From positions 1 to 64,000 of the forward strand of contig NZ_JACARE010000033.1 of the NCBI RefSeq assembly GCF_013386765.1: 64,000 nt of DNA, given 5' to 3'. This DNA comes from Pseudomonas yamanorum. Its GTDB lineage: Bacteria; Pseudomonadota; Gammaproteobacteria; Pseudomonadales; Pseudomonadaceae. The number at the start of each line of letters is the position of its first letter. The first letter of the stretch is position 1. Below the pieces are notes generated by a model that saw only the letters and a program-made list of their open reading frames with translations, was not told the DNA's origin and did no database searches. Made by a program: the position numbers and the translations under genes. Of this stretch, positions 10,235 through 19,040 are shown in pieces.

Positions 10235-10729
10235 TCAGCCGCGTTCGCGGGGAATCAGGCTCTGCAACTGCAAGGCCAGGAAGTTGGCATCGAAGCCAAA
10301 GGTGTCCGGGTCTTTCAAACCATTGGTTTTCTTCCACAACCAGTCGTTTTTGCCCGGCAGCAGCACCAGGGAAATGCTGCCGTAGCGGGCGGCGGTCAAG
10401 CCCATCACCGACAGCGAAATCAAGCCACCGGCGCCCATCACGTCCGGCACGAACTCAACCGGTTTGCCGGCGATATGGATGGTCAGTTTCTCGGTCTTGA
10501 AGGTGGAGGTCTCCACCGGCACGCTGGGGCCGGAAGCCACGTACGCTTCGCGCTGCACCTCCAGCAAACCGACGGTTTTCACAGGCGCAAGCCATTGCTC
10601 GATCTGGCCGAACAACTCGCTGATCTTCTGTGCCCAATGGGCCGATTGCACTTCGAACTGCTGCTTCTTGTGGGCTTCGCTGTCGGCGTAATGACGCAGC
10701 ATCTCGCCCAGTTGTTGTACATCGTCCAT
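10235..10729 (-). CDS. Conserved hypothetical protein, 164 residues
   Basis: I do not recognise a characterised family. The N-terminal third (MDDVQQLGEMLRHYADSEAHKK and following) is charged and helical, followed by WLAPVKTVGLLEVQRE and a region rich in beta-forming residues. No signal peptide or membrane segment is seen. ATG 10729 has GGAA 8 bases upstream; in-frame codons continue far upstream only because the racemase gene lies antisense, and that extension is rejected. The gene stands alone, divergent from the racemase gene. It resembles cytosolic Pseudomonas proteins of unknown function. Confidence 0.65.
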   Translation of the reverse strand: MDDVQQLGEMLRHYADSEAHKKQQFEVQSAHWAQKISELFGQIEQWLAPVKTVGLLEVQREAYVASGPSVPVETSTFKTEKLTIHIAGKPVEFVPDVMGAGGLISLSVMGLTAARYGSISLVLLPGKNDWLWKKTNGLKDPDTFGFDANFLALQLQSLIPRERG

Positions 10730-10855
10730 TGCCGTGTTCCTTGGGTGACCCATGTTGCGAACCTTGATCATGGCAGATGCCGCACACCGGCGTATGACTA
10801 AAGCGCAGAGCTTGGGTAATGTGGTGCCCTCGCCCGTCCATTTCAGGAGCATCAC

Positions 10856-11551
10856 ATGCGCACCATCGGCCTTATCGGCGGCATGAGCTGGGAGTCCAGC
10901 GCCGAGTATTACCGCATCATCAACCAGAGCGTGCGCGACCAGCTGGGGCCACTGCGCTCGGCGCAACTGTTGATGTACAGCGTCGACTTCGGCCCGGTGG
11001 AGCAGGCCCAGCACGCCGGGCGCTGGGACGACGCGGCATTGATCCTCGAAGACGCCGCCCGCCGCCTGCAAGCCGGTGGCGCCGAATGCATCGTGCTGTG
11101 TACCAACACCATGCACCTGGTGGCGCCGCGCATCGAAGCGGCGGTGTCCGTACCGTTTCTGCATATTGCAGACGCGGCCGGCGCGGCGGCGGTAGAGGCC
11201 GGCACCCTCACCGTCGGGCTGCTGGGCACCGCGTTTACCATGGAACAGGAGTTTCTCAAGTCACGCCTGGCGGCCCAGGGCTTGACCGTGCTGGTGCCCG
11301 ACGCGGACGAGCGCCAGGCCGTGCACCGGATCATCTATGAGGAGTTGTGTGTCGGGGTGATCAGCGACGCATCGCGCGAGGTGTATCAACGGGTGATCGA
11401 GTCCCTGGCGGCACGTGGTGCCCAGGCCATCATCCTCGGTTGCACAGAAATCAGCCTGTTGATCAAACCGCAGCACAGTGACCTGCCACTGCTGGACACC
11501 ACCGAGCTGCATGCGCAGGCTGCGGTGGCGTTTGCGTTGCAGGACGACTAG
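10856..11551 (+). CDS. Aspartate/glutamate racemase family protein
   Basis: The 231-residue protein starts IGLIGGMSWESS and carries two active-site cysteines in VLCTNTMH and ILGCTEISLL, the pair used in cofactor-independent two-base racemisation of aspartate, glutamate or related amino acids. It resembles the YgeA branch of amino acid racemases. CAGGAG lies 6 bases before ATG 10856. Its stop codon overlaps the stop of the convergent acetyltransferase gene. A role in D-amino-acid turnover is family inference. Confidence 0.85.
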   Translation: MRTIGLIGGMSWESSAEYYRIINQSVRDQLGPLRSAQLLMYSVDFGPVEQAQHAGRWDDAALILEDAARRLQAGGAECIVLCTNTMHLVAPRIEAAVSVPFLHIADAAGAAAVEAGTLTVGLLGTAFTMEQEFLKSRLAAQGLTVLVPDADERQAVHRIIYEELCVGVISDASREVYQRVIESLAARGAQAIILGCTEISLLIKPQHSDLPLLDTTELHAQAAVAFALQDD

Positions 11552-12060
11552 GCAGGCTTGCGGATACGCGCCATGGTCAGGGTGTCGACGAATGCGCCGT
11601 CACGCACGGCGTAATCCCGCAGCCGGCCTTCGGTCTCGAAGCCGAACTTGTGGTACAGGCGGTGGGCGGCTTCGTTGTCGGCGTACACCGTCAGTTCCAC
11701 CCGGTGCAGGTTCATCCAGTTATCCGCCACCTCCAGCGCGGCGCCCAGTAACCGGGAGCCCACGCCCTTGCCCTGCCAGGCGGTGGCCACGCCCATGCCG
11801 AACGAACCGACGTGGCTTTGGCGTACGCGCAAATACTGTTCAAGGCCGAGTTGGCCGATGACCTCACCGGCATGCACCGCCACCAGTTGTAGCCGCCGTT
11901 CGTTGTCCTGCACCAGGCGTTTGCGCCATGCCTCGGCCGACTGGAAAGGCATTTGCAGCACCTGACGGCACACAGCCGGGTCGTTGTAGAGCGCAGTGAC
12001 GCCTTCAAGGTGGGTCTCGGTGAAGCGCGTGATAACGATCTTGGGTTCAGGTGTGTGCAT
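11548..12060 (-). CDS. GNAT family N-acetyltransferase
   Basis: The 170-residue protein has the GNAT acetyl-CoA site as GMGVATAWQGKGVGSRLL, followed by NWMNLHRVELTVYADNEAAHRLYHKFGFETEGRLRDYAVRDG-type strands of the RimJ/RimI and SpeG-like group. It would transfer an acetyl group to an amine; the acceptor is unknown. ATG 12060 gives a normal domain start (MHTPEPKIVI); the extension to 12192 lacks domain content. Its TAG shares bases with the stop of the racemase gene on the other strand. Confidence 0.85.
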   Translation of the reverse strand: MHTPEPKIVITRFTETHLEGVTALYNDPAVCRQVLQMPFQSAEAWRKRLVQDNERRLQLVAVHAGEVIGQLGLEQYLRVRQSHVGSFGMGVATAWQGKGVGSRLLGAALEVADNWMNLHRVELTVYADNEAAHRLYHKFGFETEGRLRDYAVRDGAFVDTLTMARIRKPA

Positions 12061-12264
12061 GGTGTTTCGTCCTTTGAAAAACACGTGGCCGACCAGTGTA
12101 GGCGGCACAGCGGTTTTTTGGCGAGCACAAATCCTGCCGCACATCGTGCATCTGTAGGATAGCGATCGGCTCCCGCAGCGCCGATACTTCACCCAGGCCC
12201 TGCCCCGTTTCGGCCTTCAAACCCTGTGACTAGAACAATAAAAAAGTCCCACAGAGGAACGCCC

Positions 12265-13236
12265 ATGAGCCATCTTGATCCCCCCGGCCTGTTACAGGCT
12301 TTCAGCACCCTGACGCTTGATCTGCAACGCCTGGCCCAACATCAGGACATCGAACAGTTTCATGGCCATGCCCTGACGCGCATCAGCCAACTGCTGCCCT
12401 TCGACAGCGCCTGGTGGGGCCGCGCCGCGATCATCGATGGCCTGCCGGAAGAACACAGCAGCTACCTGCATCACCTACCGCACACGTATCTGGCCGACTG
12501 GCAGTCGATCCGCCATGTGGACGTGACGGTCGGGCTGGTGCACGAGGCGCCCGGCCAGGCGGTGATTGTCGACATGCTCGACCCCGCCAACGGCCCGGGC
12601 CAGAACTGGTTGGGGCAGCGCTATGACATTGGCGAGTTGTTGTGTGTGATTCACGTCGACCCGCAAACCCGCCTCAGTGACCACTTGAGCCTGTACCGCA
12701 AGCCCGGCGCGCCACGGTTCAACCAGGACGACTGCCAACTGCTGAACAACCTGATGCTGCACCTGGTGGCGGCCGTCTCGGCGAACCAGATCCGCACCCT
12801 GGTGGCCATGCGCGAAACCCTTACCAGCCCGCGCAATCTGGCCCTGGCAGTCTGCGACCAGCGCGGGGTGTTGCAGTGTGCCGAACGCGGGTTTGTCGAC
12901 CTGCTGCTCAGTGAGTGGCCGCAATGGAGCGGCCCCGCCCTGCCGGTGCCGTTGAGTCAGCGCGGGCATGAGGGCAAGCACATCCATATCGAAGCCTCGG
13001 CCGTGGGCGATCAGTTTCTGTTGGCCGCGCGCCTCAACCGCGCCCTGCCCCAGCTCAGTCCCAGAGAGAACGACGTGGCCCAGGGCTTTGGCGAAGGCAA
13101 GACCTACAAGGAAGTCGCCCGCGACCTGGGCTTGTCGCCGAACACCGTGCGCCATCACATCCGCGCCATCTACAGCAAGCTCGGGGTCAAGGACAAGGCG
13201 CGCATCGCGCACTTGCTGCACGCCCCGCCCGACTGA
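12265..13236 (+). CDS. LuxR-family transcriptional regulator
   Basis: The 323-residue protein ends with a LuxR/GerE DNA-binding domain, LSPRENDVAQGFGEGKTYKEVARDLGLSPNTVRHH and following (about residues 262 to 320). The N-terminal 240 residues show no autoinducer-binding or receiver motif and may be a PAS/GAF-like sensor. AGGA sits before ATG 12265; an in-frame start at 12226 has no ribosome site. It lies upstream of, and in the same direction as, a channel protein, an MFS permease and a deacetylase-like amidohydrolase, and probably controls them. The ligand is unknown. Confidence 0.85.
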   Translation: MSHLDPPGLLQAFSTLTLDLQRLAQHQDIEQFHGHALTRISQLLPFDSAWWGRAAIIDGLPEEHSSYLHHLPHTYLADWQSIRHVDVTVGLVHEAPGQAVIVDMLDPANGPGQNWLGQRYDIGELLCVIHVDPQTRLSDHLSLYRKPGAPRFNQDDCQLLNNLMLHLVAAVSANQIRTLVAMRETLTSPRNLALAVCDQRGVLQCAERGFVDLLLSEWPQWSGPALPVPLSQRGHEGKHIHIEASAVGDQFLLAARLNRALPQLSPRENDVAQGFGEGKTYKEVARDLGLSPNTVRHHIRAIYSKLGVKDKARIAHLLHAPPD

Positions 13237-13344
13237 CCTCACCCCTTAATTCGCTGCTTTTTTGCGCTGTCGTTTTGACGGCCACGGGCGCCCTTTGCCC
13301 ATTTTCCGCTGCCATCCATCACATTCCATAAGAGATGCCTTGCG

Positions 13345-14220
13345 ATGAATCACTCCACCTTGCGTCACCTGGCCATGCTGCTGGGCGGCACCCTGCTGAG
13401 CCTCGACAGCCAGGCCGCCGACCTCAACGCCCGGGACTTTTTCGGCGCGCCGTCCGGCACCAGCCTCGGCGTGCTGTACTTGCCGGCCACGCGCTACGAT
13501 GATTTCCACGGCCCGGCCGACACCACCGGCAAGGCCGACTTGAAGGTCAACGCCGTGGCGTACCGCCAAGTGTTTTTCACTGACGTCTGCGGCACGCTGT
13601 GCACCCCGCAATTTATCCTGCCCTTCGCCGACATCAACGCACGCTTGCCCGGCGCCAGCCAGCACACCGGCGAGAGCGGCTTTGGTGACCCGCAGGTCGG
13701 CGGCACGCTGTTTTTCATCAACGACCCGGCCGCACGCACCTACAGCGGGCTGTTGAGCCTGATCACCGTGCCGGTGGGCGAGTACCACAGCAAAAACCCC
13801 GACGTGTCCCCCGGGGCCAATCGCTGGGGCGCGACTTTCGTTTACAACTACACCCAGGGCATTGGTGAGAAATGGGTGCTGGAAGCCAACCTCGAAGCCC
13901 AGTTGTACGCCACCAATGACGACTATTTCGGCAGCGACCTCAAGCAAGACCCGCTGTACCGCCTGCAAGCCTTCGCCTCCTACGACTTCAGCCCGGCCAC
14001 CTACGGCGCCCTGCGTTTGATCCACGCCGATGGCGGCGAGCTGCGCATCAACGACCAGCGCATCGACGACACCCACAAGCGCTACACCCAGGTGGGTTTC
14101 GAGGTAGGGCATTGGCTCGACCGGCAGAACCAAGTGATGTTCAGCCTTTCGCAAAACGTCGCGGCATCCAACGGCTACGCAGGCACCGACGCCCTGTTGC
14201 GGCTGGTCCATGTGTTCTGA
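13345..14220 (+). CDS. SphA/MetA-pathway-type outer membrane channel protein
   Basis: The 291-residue protein starts with a signal peptide (MNHSTLRHLAMLLGGTLLSLDSQAA, cleavage near residue 26). The mature part is rich in alternating aromatic beta strands and has the sequence style of the phenol-degradation MetA-like family of transporters (fingerprint regions GFGDPQVGGTLFFIN and NQVMFSLSQNVAASNGYAGTDALLRL). The last residues end in valine-phenylalanine, typical of outer-membrane barrels. It would let a substrate cross the outer membrane. The MFS gene that follows starts 22 bases downstream, so the two likely form an outer/inner membrane uptake or export route. Confidence 0.7.
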   Translation: MNHSTLRHLAMLLGGTLLSLDSQAADLNARDFFGAPSGTSLGVLYLPATRYDDFHGPADTTGKADLKVNAVAYRQVFFTDVCGTLCTPQFILPFADINARLPGASQHTGESGFGDPQVGGTLFFINDPAARTYSGLLSLITVPVGEYHSKNPDVSPGANRWGATFVYNYTQGIGEKWVLEANLEAQLYATNDDYFGSDLKQDPLYRLQAFASYDFSPATYGALRLIHADGGELRINDQRIDDTHKRYTQVGFEVGHWLDRQNQVMFSLSQNVAASNGYAGTDALLRLVHVF

Positions 14221-14242
14221 ATCACTTTCCCGGAGCTTGCCC

Positions 14243-15418
14243 ATGAACACTCAGACCCACGCTGCAACCGCCGGCCTTTCGGCGCGGTCCTGGCCGTTGC
14301 TGGCGGCGATCATCCTGTTCGCCGCCATCACCCCGACCATCCTGATGACCGCACCGGCGGTGGCCGCGCAACTGGCCAGCCAATGGCAGTTGAGCCCGTC
14401 CCACATCGGCGACCTGTTCTCCACCGAGCTGGGGGCGATGAGCCTGGCCACCCTGCCCGCCTTCTGGTGGCTGAAACGGGTGGACTGGCGCCTGGCAGCC
14501 CTGGTCGCCGCCTTGGCATTCATTGCCGCCAACCTGTTGTCGATGCTCGCCGACACCTACGCCACCTTGCTTGCCTTGCGCTTTATGAGTGCCTTGGCGG
14601 GCGGTTCGTTGATGATCATCTGCCTGGCCAGCGCGGCCGCCACTGCCGATCCGAGCCGGGTCTACGGCTTGTGGGTGATGGGGCAACTGGTGGTCGGAGC
14701 CGTCGGCCTCGGCGTGCTGCCCGGACTGTTTGCGCGCTATGGCCTCGGCGCCTGCTACCTGATTCTTGCGGGACTGATGACGCTGCTGTTGCCACTCGCC
14801 CGGTGCTTCCCACCCGGCAGCCCGCCGCGCCAGCAAACCGATGCGGCGCCGATACCTGGCTCCCGGATGAAGGCTGCGCTGGGCATCGCCGGGATCCTGG
14901 CTTTCTACATCAGCCTCGGCGGCGTCTGGACCTTTATCGGCGCCATCAGCAGTAGCGCTGCAATCTCCGCGCAACACAGCGGTGAAGTGCTGGCCCTGGC
15001 CACCGTGATGGGTATCGTCGGCGCCGGCTGTGCCTCGCTGATCGGTACGCGCCTGCCACGCCTGCTGCTGTTGCTGGTGGGCTACGCCCTGATGGCCGGT
15101 GCGGTGCTGTTGCTGAGCGGTACGCCAACACTGCTGCGCTTTGCCCTGGCAGCGCTGCTGTTCAAGTTCACCTGGACCTTCATCCTGCCGCTGATTCTCG
15201 CCTGCCTGGCCGACCTCGACCGCAGCGGCAAGCTGATGAACACCTCCAACCTGGTGATCGGTGCGGGCCTGGCCATCGGGCCGGCCATTGCCGGGCGGCT
15301 GATCGAAGCCAGCGGCGGGTTTGCCTCGCTGCTGGTGGGCGGCGCCGCCGTCACCCTGTTGTCCCTGGCGCTGATGCTCGGCAGCCGCGCCACGCCTGAC
15401 GCTGTTTTAACCCGCTGA
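14243..15418 (+). CDS. MFS transporter of the deacetylase cluster
   Basis: The 391-residue protein has about 12 hydrophobic helices. It resembles drug- or metabolite-H+ antiporters, with a long TM1-2 segment (TPTILMTAPAVAAQLASQW) and no large central loop. GGAG precedes ATG 14243; an in-frame start at 14210 would overlap the channel gene and lacks a site. It sits between the channel gene and the amidohydrolase gene with small gaps, suggesting one transcript. An acetylated amine as substrate is inferred only from the downstream enzyme. Confidence 0.8.
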   Translation: MNTQTHAATAGLSARSWPLLAAIILFAAITPTILMTAPAVAAQLASQWQLSPSHIGDLFSTELGAMSLATLPAFWWLKRVDWRLAALVAALAFIAANLLSMLADTYATLLALRFMSALAGGSLMIICLASAAATADPSRVYGLWVMGQLVVGAVGLGVLPGLFARYGLGACYLILAGLMTLLLPLARCFPPGSPPRQQTDAAPIPGSRMKAALGIAGILAFYISLGGVWTFIGAISSSAAISAQHSGEVLALATVMGIVGAGCASLIGTRLPRLLLLLVGYALMAGAVLLLSGTPTLLRFALAALLFKFTWTFILPLILACLADLDRSGKLMNTSNLVIGAGLAIGPAIAGRLIEASGGFASLLVGGAAVTLLSLALMLGSRATPDAVLTR

Positions 15419-15431
15419 ACTGGAGACTCTG

Positions 15432-16544
15432 ATGAACCGAACCACCGCGTTTTTCTTTGATGAACTAAGCCTCTGGCACAGCGCCGGCGCCCATGCCCTG
15501 ACCTTGCCGGTGGGCGGTTGGGTGCAGCCGCCTGCCGGCAGCGGGCATGCCGAGTCGCCGGAGACCAAGCGGCGCTTGAAAAGCCTGCTGGACGTGTCCG
15601 GGCTGAGCCGTCACCTGCAACAGCACAGCGCAGTTCCGGCCACTGACGAGGACTTGCGACGGGTGCACGGTGCCGACTACCTGCAACGCTTCAAGGCCTT
15701 AAGCGATGCCGGCGGTGGCGAGCTGGGCCCACAGGCACCGATCGGCCCGGGCAGCTACGAGATCGCCCGACTCTCCGCGGGGCTGGCCATCGCGGCGGTG
15801 GACGCGGTGTTGAGCGGACAGGTCGAGAATGCCTACTCACTGTCGCGGCCACCGGGGCATCACTGCCTGGCGGACGGTGCCATGGGCTTTTGCTTCCTGG
15901 CCAATATCGCCATCGCCATCGAGGCCGCCAAGGCCCGTCGCGGATTGGGCAAAGTCGCCGTGATCGACTGGGATGTGCACCATGGCAACGGTACCCAATC
16001 CATCTTCGAAGCACGCGGCGATGTGTTGACGATCTCCCTGCACCAGGACGGCTGCTATCCGCCGGGCTACAGCGGTGAACAGGACCGTGGCCGTGGCGAC
16101 GGCCTGGGCGCGAATATCAATATCCCGTTGCCGCCGGGCGGCGGCCACGAAGCGTATCTGCACGCGATGGAGCGCATCGTGGTGCCGGCCATGGAGCGTT
16201 TCGAGCCCGAACTGATCATCGTCGCCTGCGGCTACGACGCCAACGCCGTCGACCCGCTGGCGCGAATGCTGCTGCACAGCGAGTCGTTCCGCCTGATGAC
16301 CCGCGCGGTGCGCCAGGCCGCCGAGCGGCTGTGCCAGGGGCGCCTGGTGCTGGTGCATGAAGGTGGATACAGCGAGGCCTATGTGCCGTTTTGCGGGCTG
16401 GCGGCGCTGGAGGAATTGGCCGGCGTGCGCACGGCGGTGGAAGACCCGATGCTGGAGTTCGTCCAGTTGCAGCAGCCCAAGGACGTACTGCTGGGGTTTC
16501 AGCGCCAGTGGATCGACCGACTGGCGCAGGGCTTTGAGGCTTAG
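15432..16544 (+). CDS. Class II histone deacetylase-like amidohydrolase
   Basis: The 370-residue zinc enzyme has every deacetylase landmark: the tandem histidines in RPPGHHCLADGAMGF, the zinc ligands in DWDVHHGNGTQ, SLHQDG, and the third ligand in CGYDANAVDP, then the late glycine turn and catalytic tyrosine in HEGGYSE. Length and motifs match bacterial HDAH and acetylpolyamine amidohydrolases, which remove acetyl groups from polyamines or acyl-lysines in the cytosol. P. aeruginosa PA3774 is a likely relative, from memory. The stop overlaps the stop of the convergent glycerate kinase gene. Its operon with a LuxR regulator, channel and permease suggests use or detoxification of an acetylated compound. 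Confidence 0.88.
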   Translation: MNRTTAFFFDELSLWHSAGAHALTLPVGGWVQPPAGSGHAESPETKRRLKSLLDVSGLSRHLQQHSAVPATDEDLRRVHGADYLQRFKALSDAGGGELGPQAPIGPGSYEIARLSAGLAIAAVDAVLSGQVENAYSLSRPPGHHCLADGAMGFCFLANIAIAIEAAKARRGLGKVAVIDWDVHHGNGTQSIFEARGDVLTISLHQDGCYPPGYSGEQDRGRGDGLGANINIPLPPGGGHEAYLHAMERIVVPAMERFEPELIIVACGYDANAVDPLARMLLHSESFRLMTRAVRQAAERLCQGRLVLVHEGGYSEAYVPFCGLAALEELAGVRTAVEDPMLEFVQLQQPKDVLLGFQRQWIDRLAQGFEA

Positions 16545-17683
16545 ACCGCCGGGGCCGACACACGCCAGAGCCGGGCGATGTCCGAGGCGCGCTCGCGCAA
16601 CAGGCGCGGCGCCTCGCTGCAGGCCTGCTCCAGGGTAGTCGGGCCGGACGGCAAGGCGAATGCGGCATCCACGCCATGGGCGTACATCTGCTCATAACCC
16701 TCACCCAACGTGCCGGCGATCACGATCACCGGCACGTTGTGCTGTTTGGCGATCCGCGCCACGCCAAACGGGGTTTTGCCCCGCAGGGTCTGGGCGTCGA
16801 AACGGCCTTCGCCGGTGATCACCAGGTCGGCGCCGCGCACGGCGTGTTCAAGGCCCACCAGCTCGGCCACCACTTCCACACCCGCACGAAATTGCGCGCC
16901 AAGGAACGCCTTGGCGGCAAAACCCAAGCCACCGGCAGCGCCGCTGCCGGGCTCGTCACGTACATCCTTGGGCAATACCTTGGCGCAGTGATCGGCGAAA
17001 TGGCCGAGAGCGGCATCCAGTTGTTCGACTTGCCGGGGATTCGCCCCTTTTTGCGGGCCGAAAATCGCCGAGGCACCGTGGGGGCCGCACAGCGGGTTGT
17101 TCACGTCGGCAGCGATTTCGAAGCGCACCTCGGCCAGGCGTGGGTCCAGTTGATCCAGGCTGATGCGCGACAGTTTGGCCAGTGCCAGGCCGCCCAAGGG
17201 CAATGCGGCACCTTCGGCATCAAACAATTGCACACCGAGGGCCAGCATCGCGCCGGCGCCGCCGTCGTTGGTGGCGCTGCCGCCAATCGCCAGGATGATG
17301 CGCCGGGCGCCGGCATCCAGTGCCGCGCGGATCAGCTCGCCAGTGCCAAACGTGCTGCTGGAACAGGCATCGCGTTTGCCCGGCGGCACCAATTGCAGCC
17401 CGCTGGCCTCGGCCATTTCGATGATTGCGGTGTGGCTCTCGGCCAACCAGCCCCAATGCGCATCAACGCCGGCGCCCAACGGCCCTTGCACGTTGGTGGT
17501 ACGCAGCTCGCCCTGGCAGGCGGCGAGTACCGACTCCACCGTACCCTCACCACCGTCCGCCATCGGGCACTTGATCAGCTCGGCGTCGGGCCACACCGTG
17601 GCCAACCCCTCGGCAATGGCATTCGCCACGCCTTCAGCACTCAGGCTGTCCTTGAACGAGTCAGGGGCGATGATGATTTTCAT
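16541..17683 (-). CDS. Glycerate kinase (GlxK/GarK type)
   Basis: The 380-residue protein starts MKIIIAPDSFKDSLSA and has KCPMADGGEGTVES, AIGGSATNDGGAGAMLALG and TGEGRFDAQT, the diagnostic blocks of class I glycerate kinases. It would phosphorylate D-glycerate to 2-phosphoglycerate for entry into glycolysis from glyoxylate or sugar-diacid breakdown. GGAGAAAG precedes ATG 17683; the upstream extension is unsupported. The adjacent cdaR-like regulator and divergent MFS gene make a glycerate or hydroxy-acid utilisation cluster likely, but the other enzymes of the glucarate pathway are not here. Confidence 0.9.
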   Translation of the reverse strand: MKIIIAPDSFKDSLSAEGVANAIAEGLATVWPDAELIKCPMADGGEGTVESVLAACQGELRTTNVQGPLGAGVDAHWGWLAESHTAIIEMAEASGLQLVPPGKRDACSSSTFGTGELIRAALDAGARRIILAIGGSATNDGGAGAMLALGVQLFDAEGAALPLGGLALAKLSRISLDQLDPRLAEVRFEIAADVNNPLCGPHGASAIFGPQKGANPRQVEQLDAALGHFADHCAKVLPKDVRDEPGSGAAGGLGFAAKAFLGAQFRAGVEVVAELVGLEHAVRGADLVITGEGRFDAQTLRGKTPFGVARIAKQHNVPVIVIAGTLGEGYEQMYAHGVDAAFALPSGPTTLEQACSEAPRLLRERASDIARLWRVSAPAV

Positions 17684-17774
17684 GGGCTTTCTCCGGTTTT
17701 TATAACGCCCATGCTGCCAGTTGGCACCGGCAATAACGCCGGTCCATTGCACAAGAGTGGCTGGGGTTTGTTGT

Positions 17775-18881
17775 TCATTTCGACAAAGCCTGGGGCAAGA
17801 GCTGTACGCCGAGGTACAACGCGAGCATGCCGTCGAGCGTCAGCGGGTCGACGCCACTCAGCTCGGCGATGCGCTCCATGCGATAGCGCAGGCTGTTGCG
17901 GTGGATACCCAGGGCATCGGCGCAGGCCTGGCTTTGGCCGTCGTGATCACACCAACTGCGCAGGGTCGCCAGCAACTGGCCGTTGCTGTCCTTGGCCAGT
18001 ACCTTGCGCAGCGGGTTGAGGAGTTCGTCGAGGGCGTCGTCGTTGCGGTGGCGCCAGAGCATCACCGGCAGTCGGTAGCGGGTAAGGGTCAGCAAACGTG
18101 ATTCGGGCAGCACATCGCGGCCATAGGCGAGCAGATCGCCGACGCGTCGGTAACAACGGCGCAGCCCGGCCAGGCCATCCGCTTGCCCGCCGACGGCGAC
18201 CCGCAGGACGTTCCAGCCCAGGCCGTCGAGTTTTTCCAGCAGGCGCGGGTTGTCGACTTGCACCGAGGCGGGCCTGCACCACAGCAGGGAAAACTGCGCG
18301 GAGCTGACGCACCAACTGTCGGGGTAGCGCGAGGTCAGCCAGGTGCTCAAGGCCTCGGCCGACTGGCCGCTGCCCAATTCAAACAGGTACGGCGTACGCG
18401 CCAGCTGCGGCTTGAGGCCCAACTGCTGCGCTTCGTCCACCAGGCGCGGTGAATCGCCGGTCTCGGCCAGCAGCAATGCCAACAGGTCATCGCAGCGTTG
18501 GCGGCGCCATTGCTGCTCGGCTTGCTGGTGACGCTGGCTCACCAGCATCTCGGCAGTCATGCGCACCAGTTGCGCATAGGTGCGCAGCAACTCCGGTTCG
18601 CCGGTAATGCCCAGCACGCCGATCAGGCGCTGATCGTGCAGCAACGGCAGGTTGATCCCGGGTTGCACGCCCTTGAGGTGCTTGGCGGTCTGGCTGTCGA
18701 TCTCCACCACCCGCACATTCGCCAGCACCAGCTGCGCGCCTTCATGGCGGGTGTTGATGCGTTCGGGTTCGCCGCTGCCGAGGATCAGGCCCTGGCTGTC
18801 CATGACGTTGACGTTATAGGGCAGGATCGCCATGGTGCGATTGACGATATCCTGCGCCAGGTCATGATCCAGCTCGAACAT
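17775..18881 (-). CDS. CdaR-like sugar-diacid regulator
   Basis: The 368-residue protein has the putative diacid-recognition domain at the N-terminus (MFELDHDLAQDIVNRTMAI and following, about 1 to 140), then a middle region, and a C-terminal PucR/CdaR-type helix-turn-helix ending DALGIHRNSLRYRMERIAEL. E. coli CdaR (about 385 residues) activates genes for glucarate, galactarate and glycerate use. The gene lies 91 bases downstream of the MFS-gene intergenic region's other side: it is divergent from the MFS gene and upstream of the glycerate kinase gene on the same strand. A longer in-frame start at 18962 lacks domain support. Confidence 0.8.
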   Translation of the reverse strand: MFELDHDLAQDIVNRTMAILPYNVNVMDSQGLILGSGEPERINTRHEGAQLVLANVRVVEIDSQTAKHLKGVQPGINLPLLHDQRLIGVLGITGEPELLRTYAQLVRMTAEMLVSQRHQQAEQQWRRQRCDDLLALLLAETGDSPRLVDEAQQLGLKPQLARTPYLFELGSGQSAEALSTWLTSRYPDSWCVSSAQFSLLWCRPASVQVDNPRLLEKLDGLGWNVLRVAVGGQADGLAGLRRCYRRVGDLLAYGRDVLPESRLLTLTRYRLPVMLWRHRNDDALDELLNPLRKVLAKDSNGQLLATLRSWCDHDGQSQACADALGIHRNSLRYRMERIAELSGVDPLTLDGMLALYLGVQLLPQALSK

Positions 18882-18938
18882 GGGGCTAAATTCCTGGAAA
18901 GTGGGTTGTTCATAGGCACAGCGCAAACGACGCCTGAC

Positions 18939-18952
18939 TGTGCGCGAGCACA
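18939..18952. promoter_or_regulatory. Inverted repeat in the cdaR-like/MFS divergent promoter region
   Basis: TGTGC and GCACA form a perfect 5-base inverted repeat around GCGA, 58 bases from the regulator start and 89 from the MFS start. It is a candidate operator for the adjacent CdaR-like protein. Confidence 0.3.
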
Positions 18953-19040
18953 AAGACAGCACCCCTTGAGGTGGCCGAGACTCATTGGGCGATCAACGTT
19001 ACCCTCGCATCGCGAAAAATCATAATAAAGAGAGACTGCC

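Noticed and set aside
10235..11164. Extended 309-codon version of the 164-residue gene
   Set aside because: The extension is antisense to the racemase gene and has no ribosome site; ATG 10729 has GGAA upstream.
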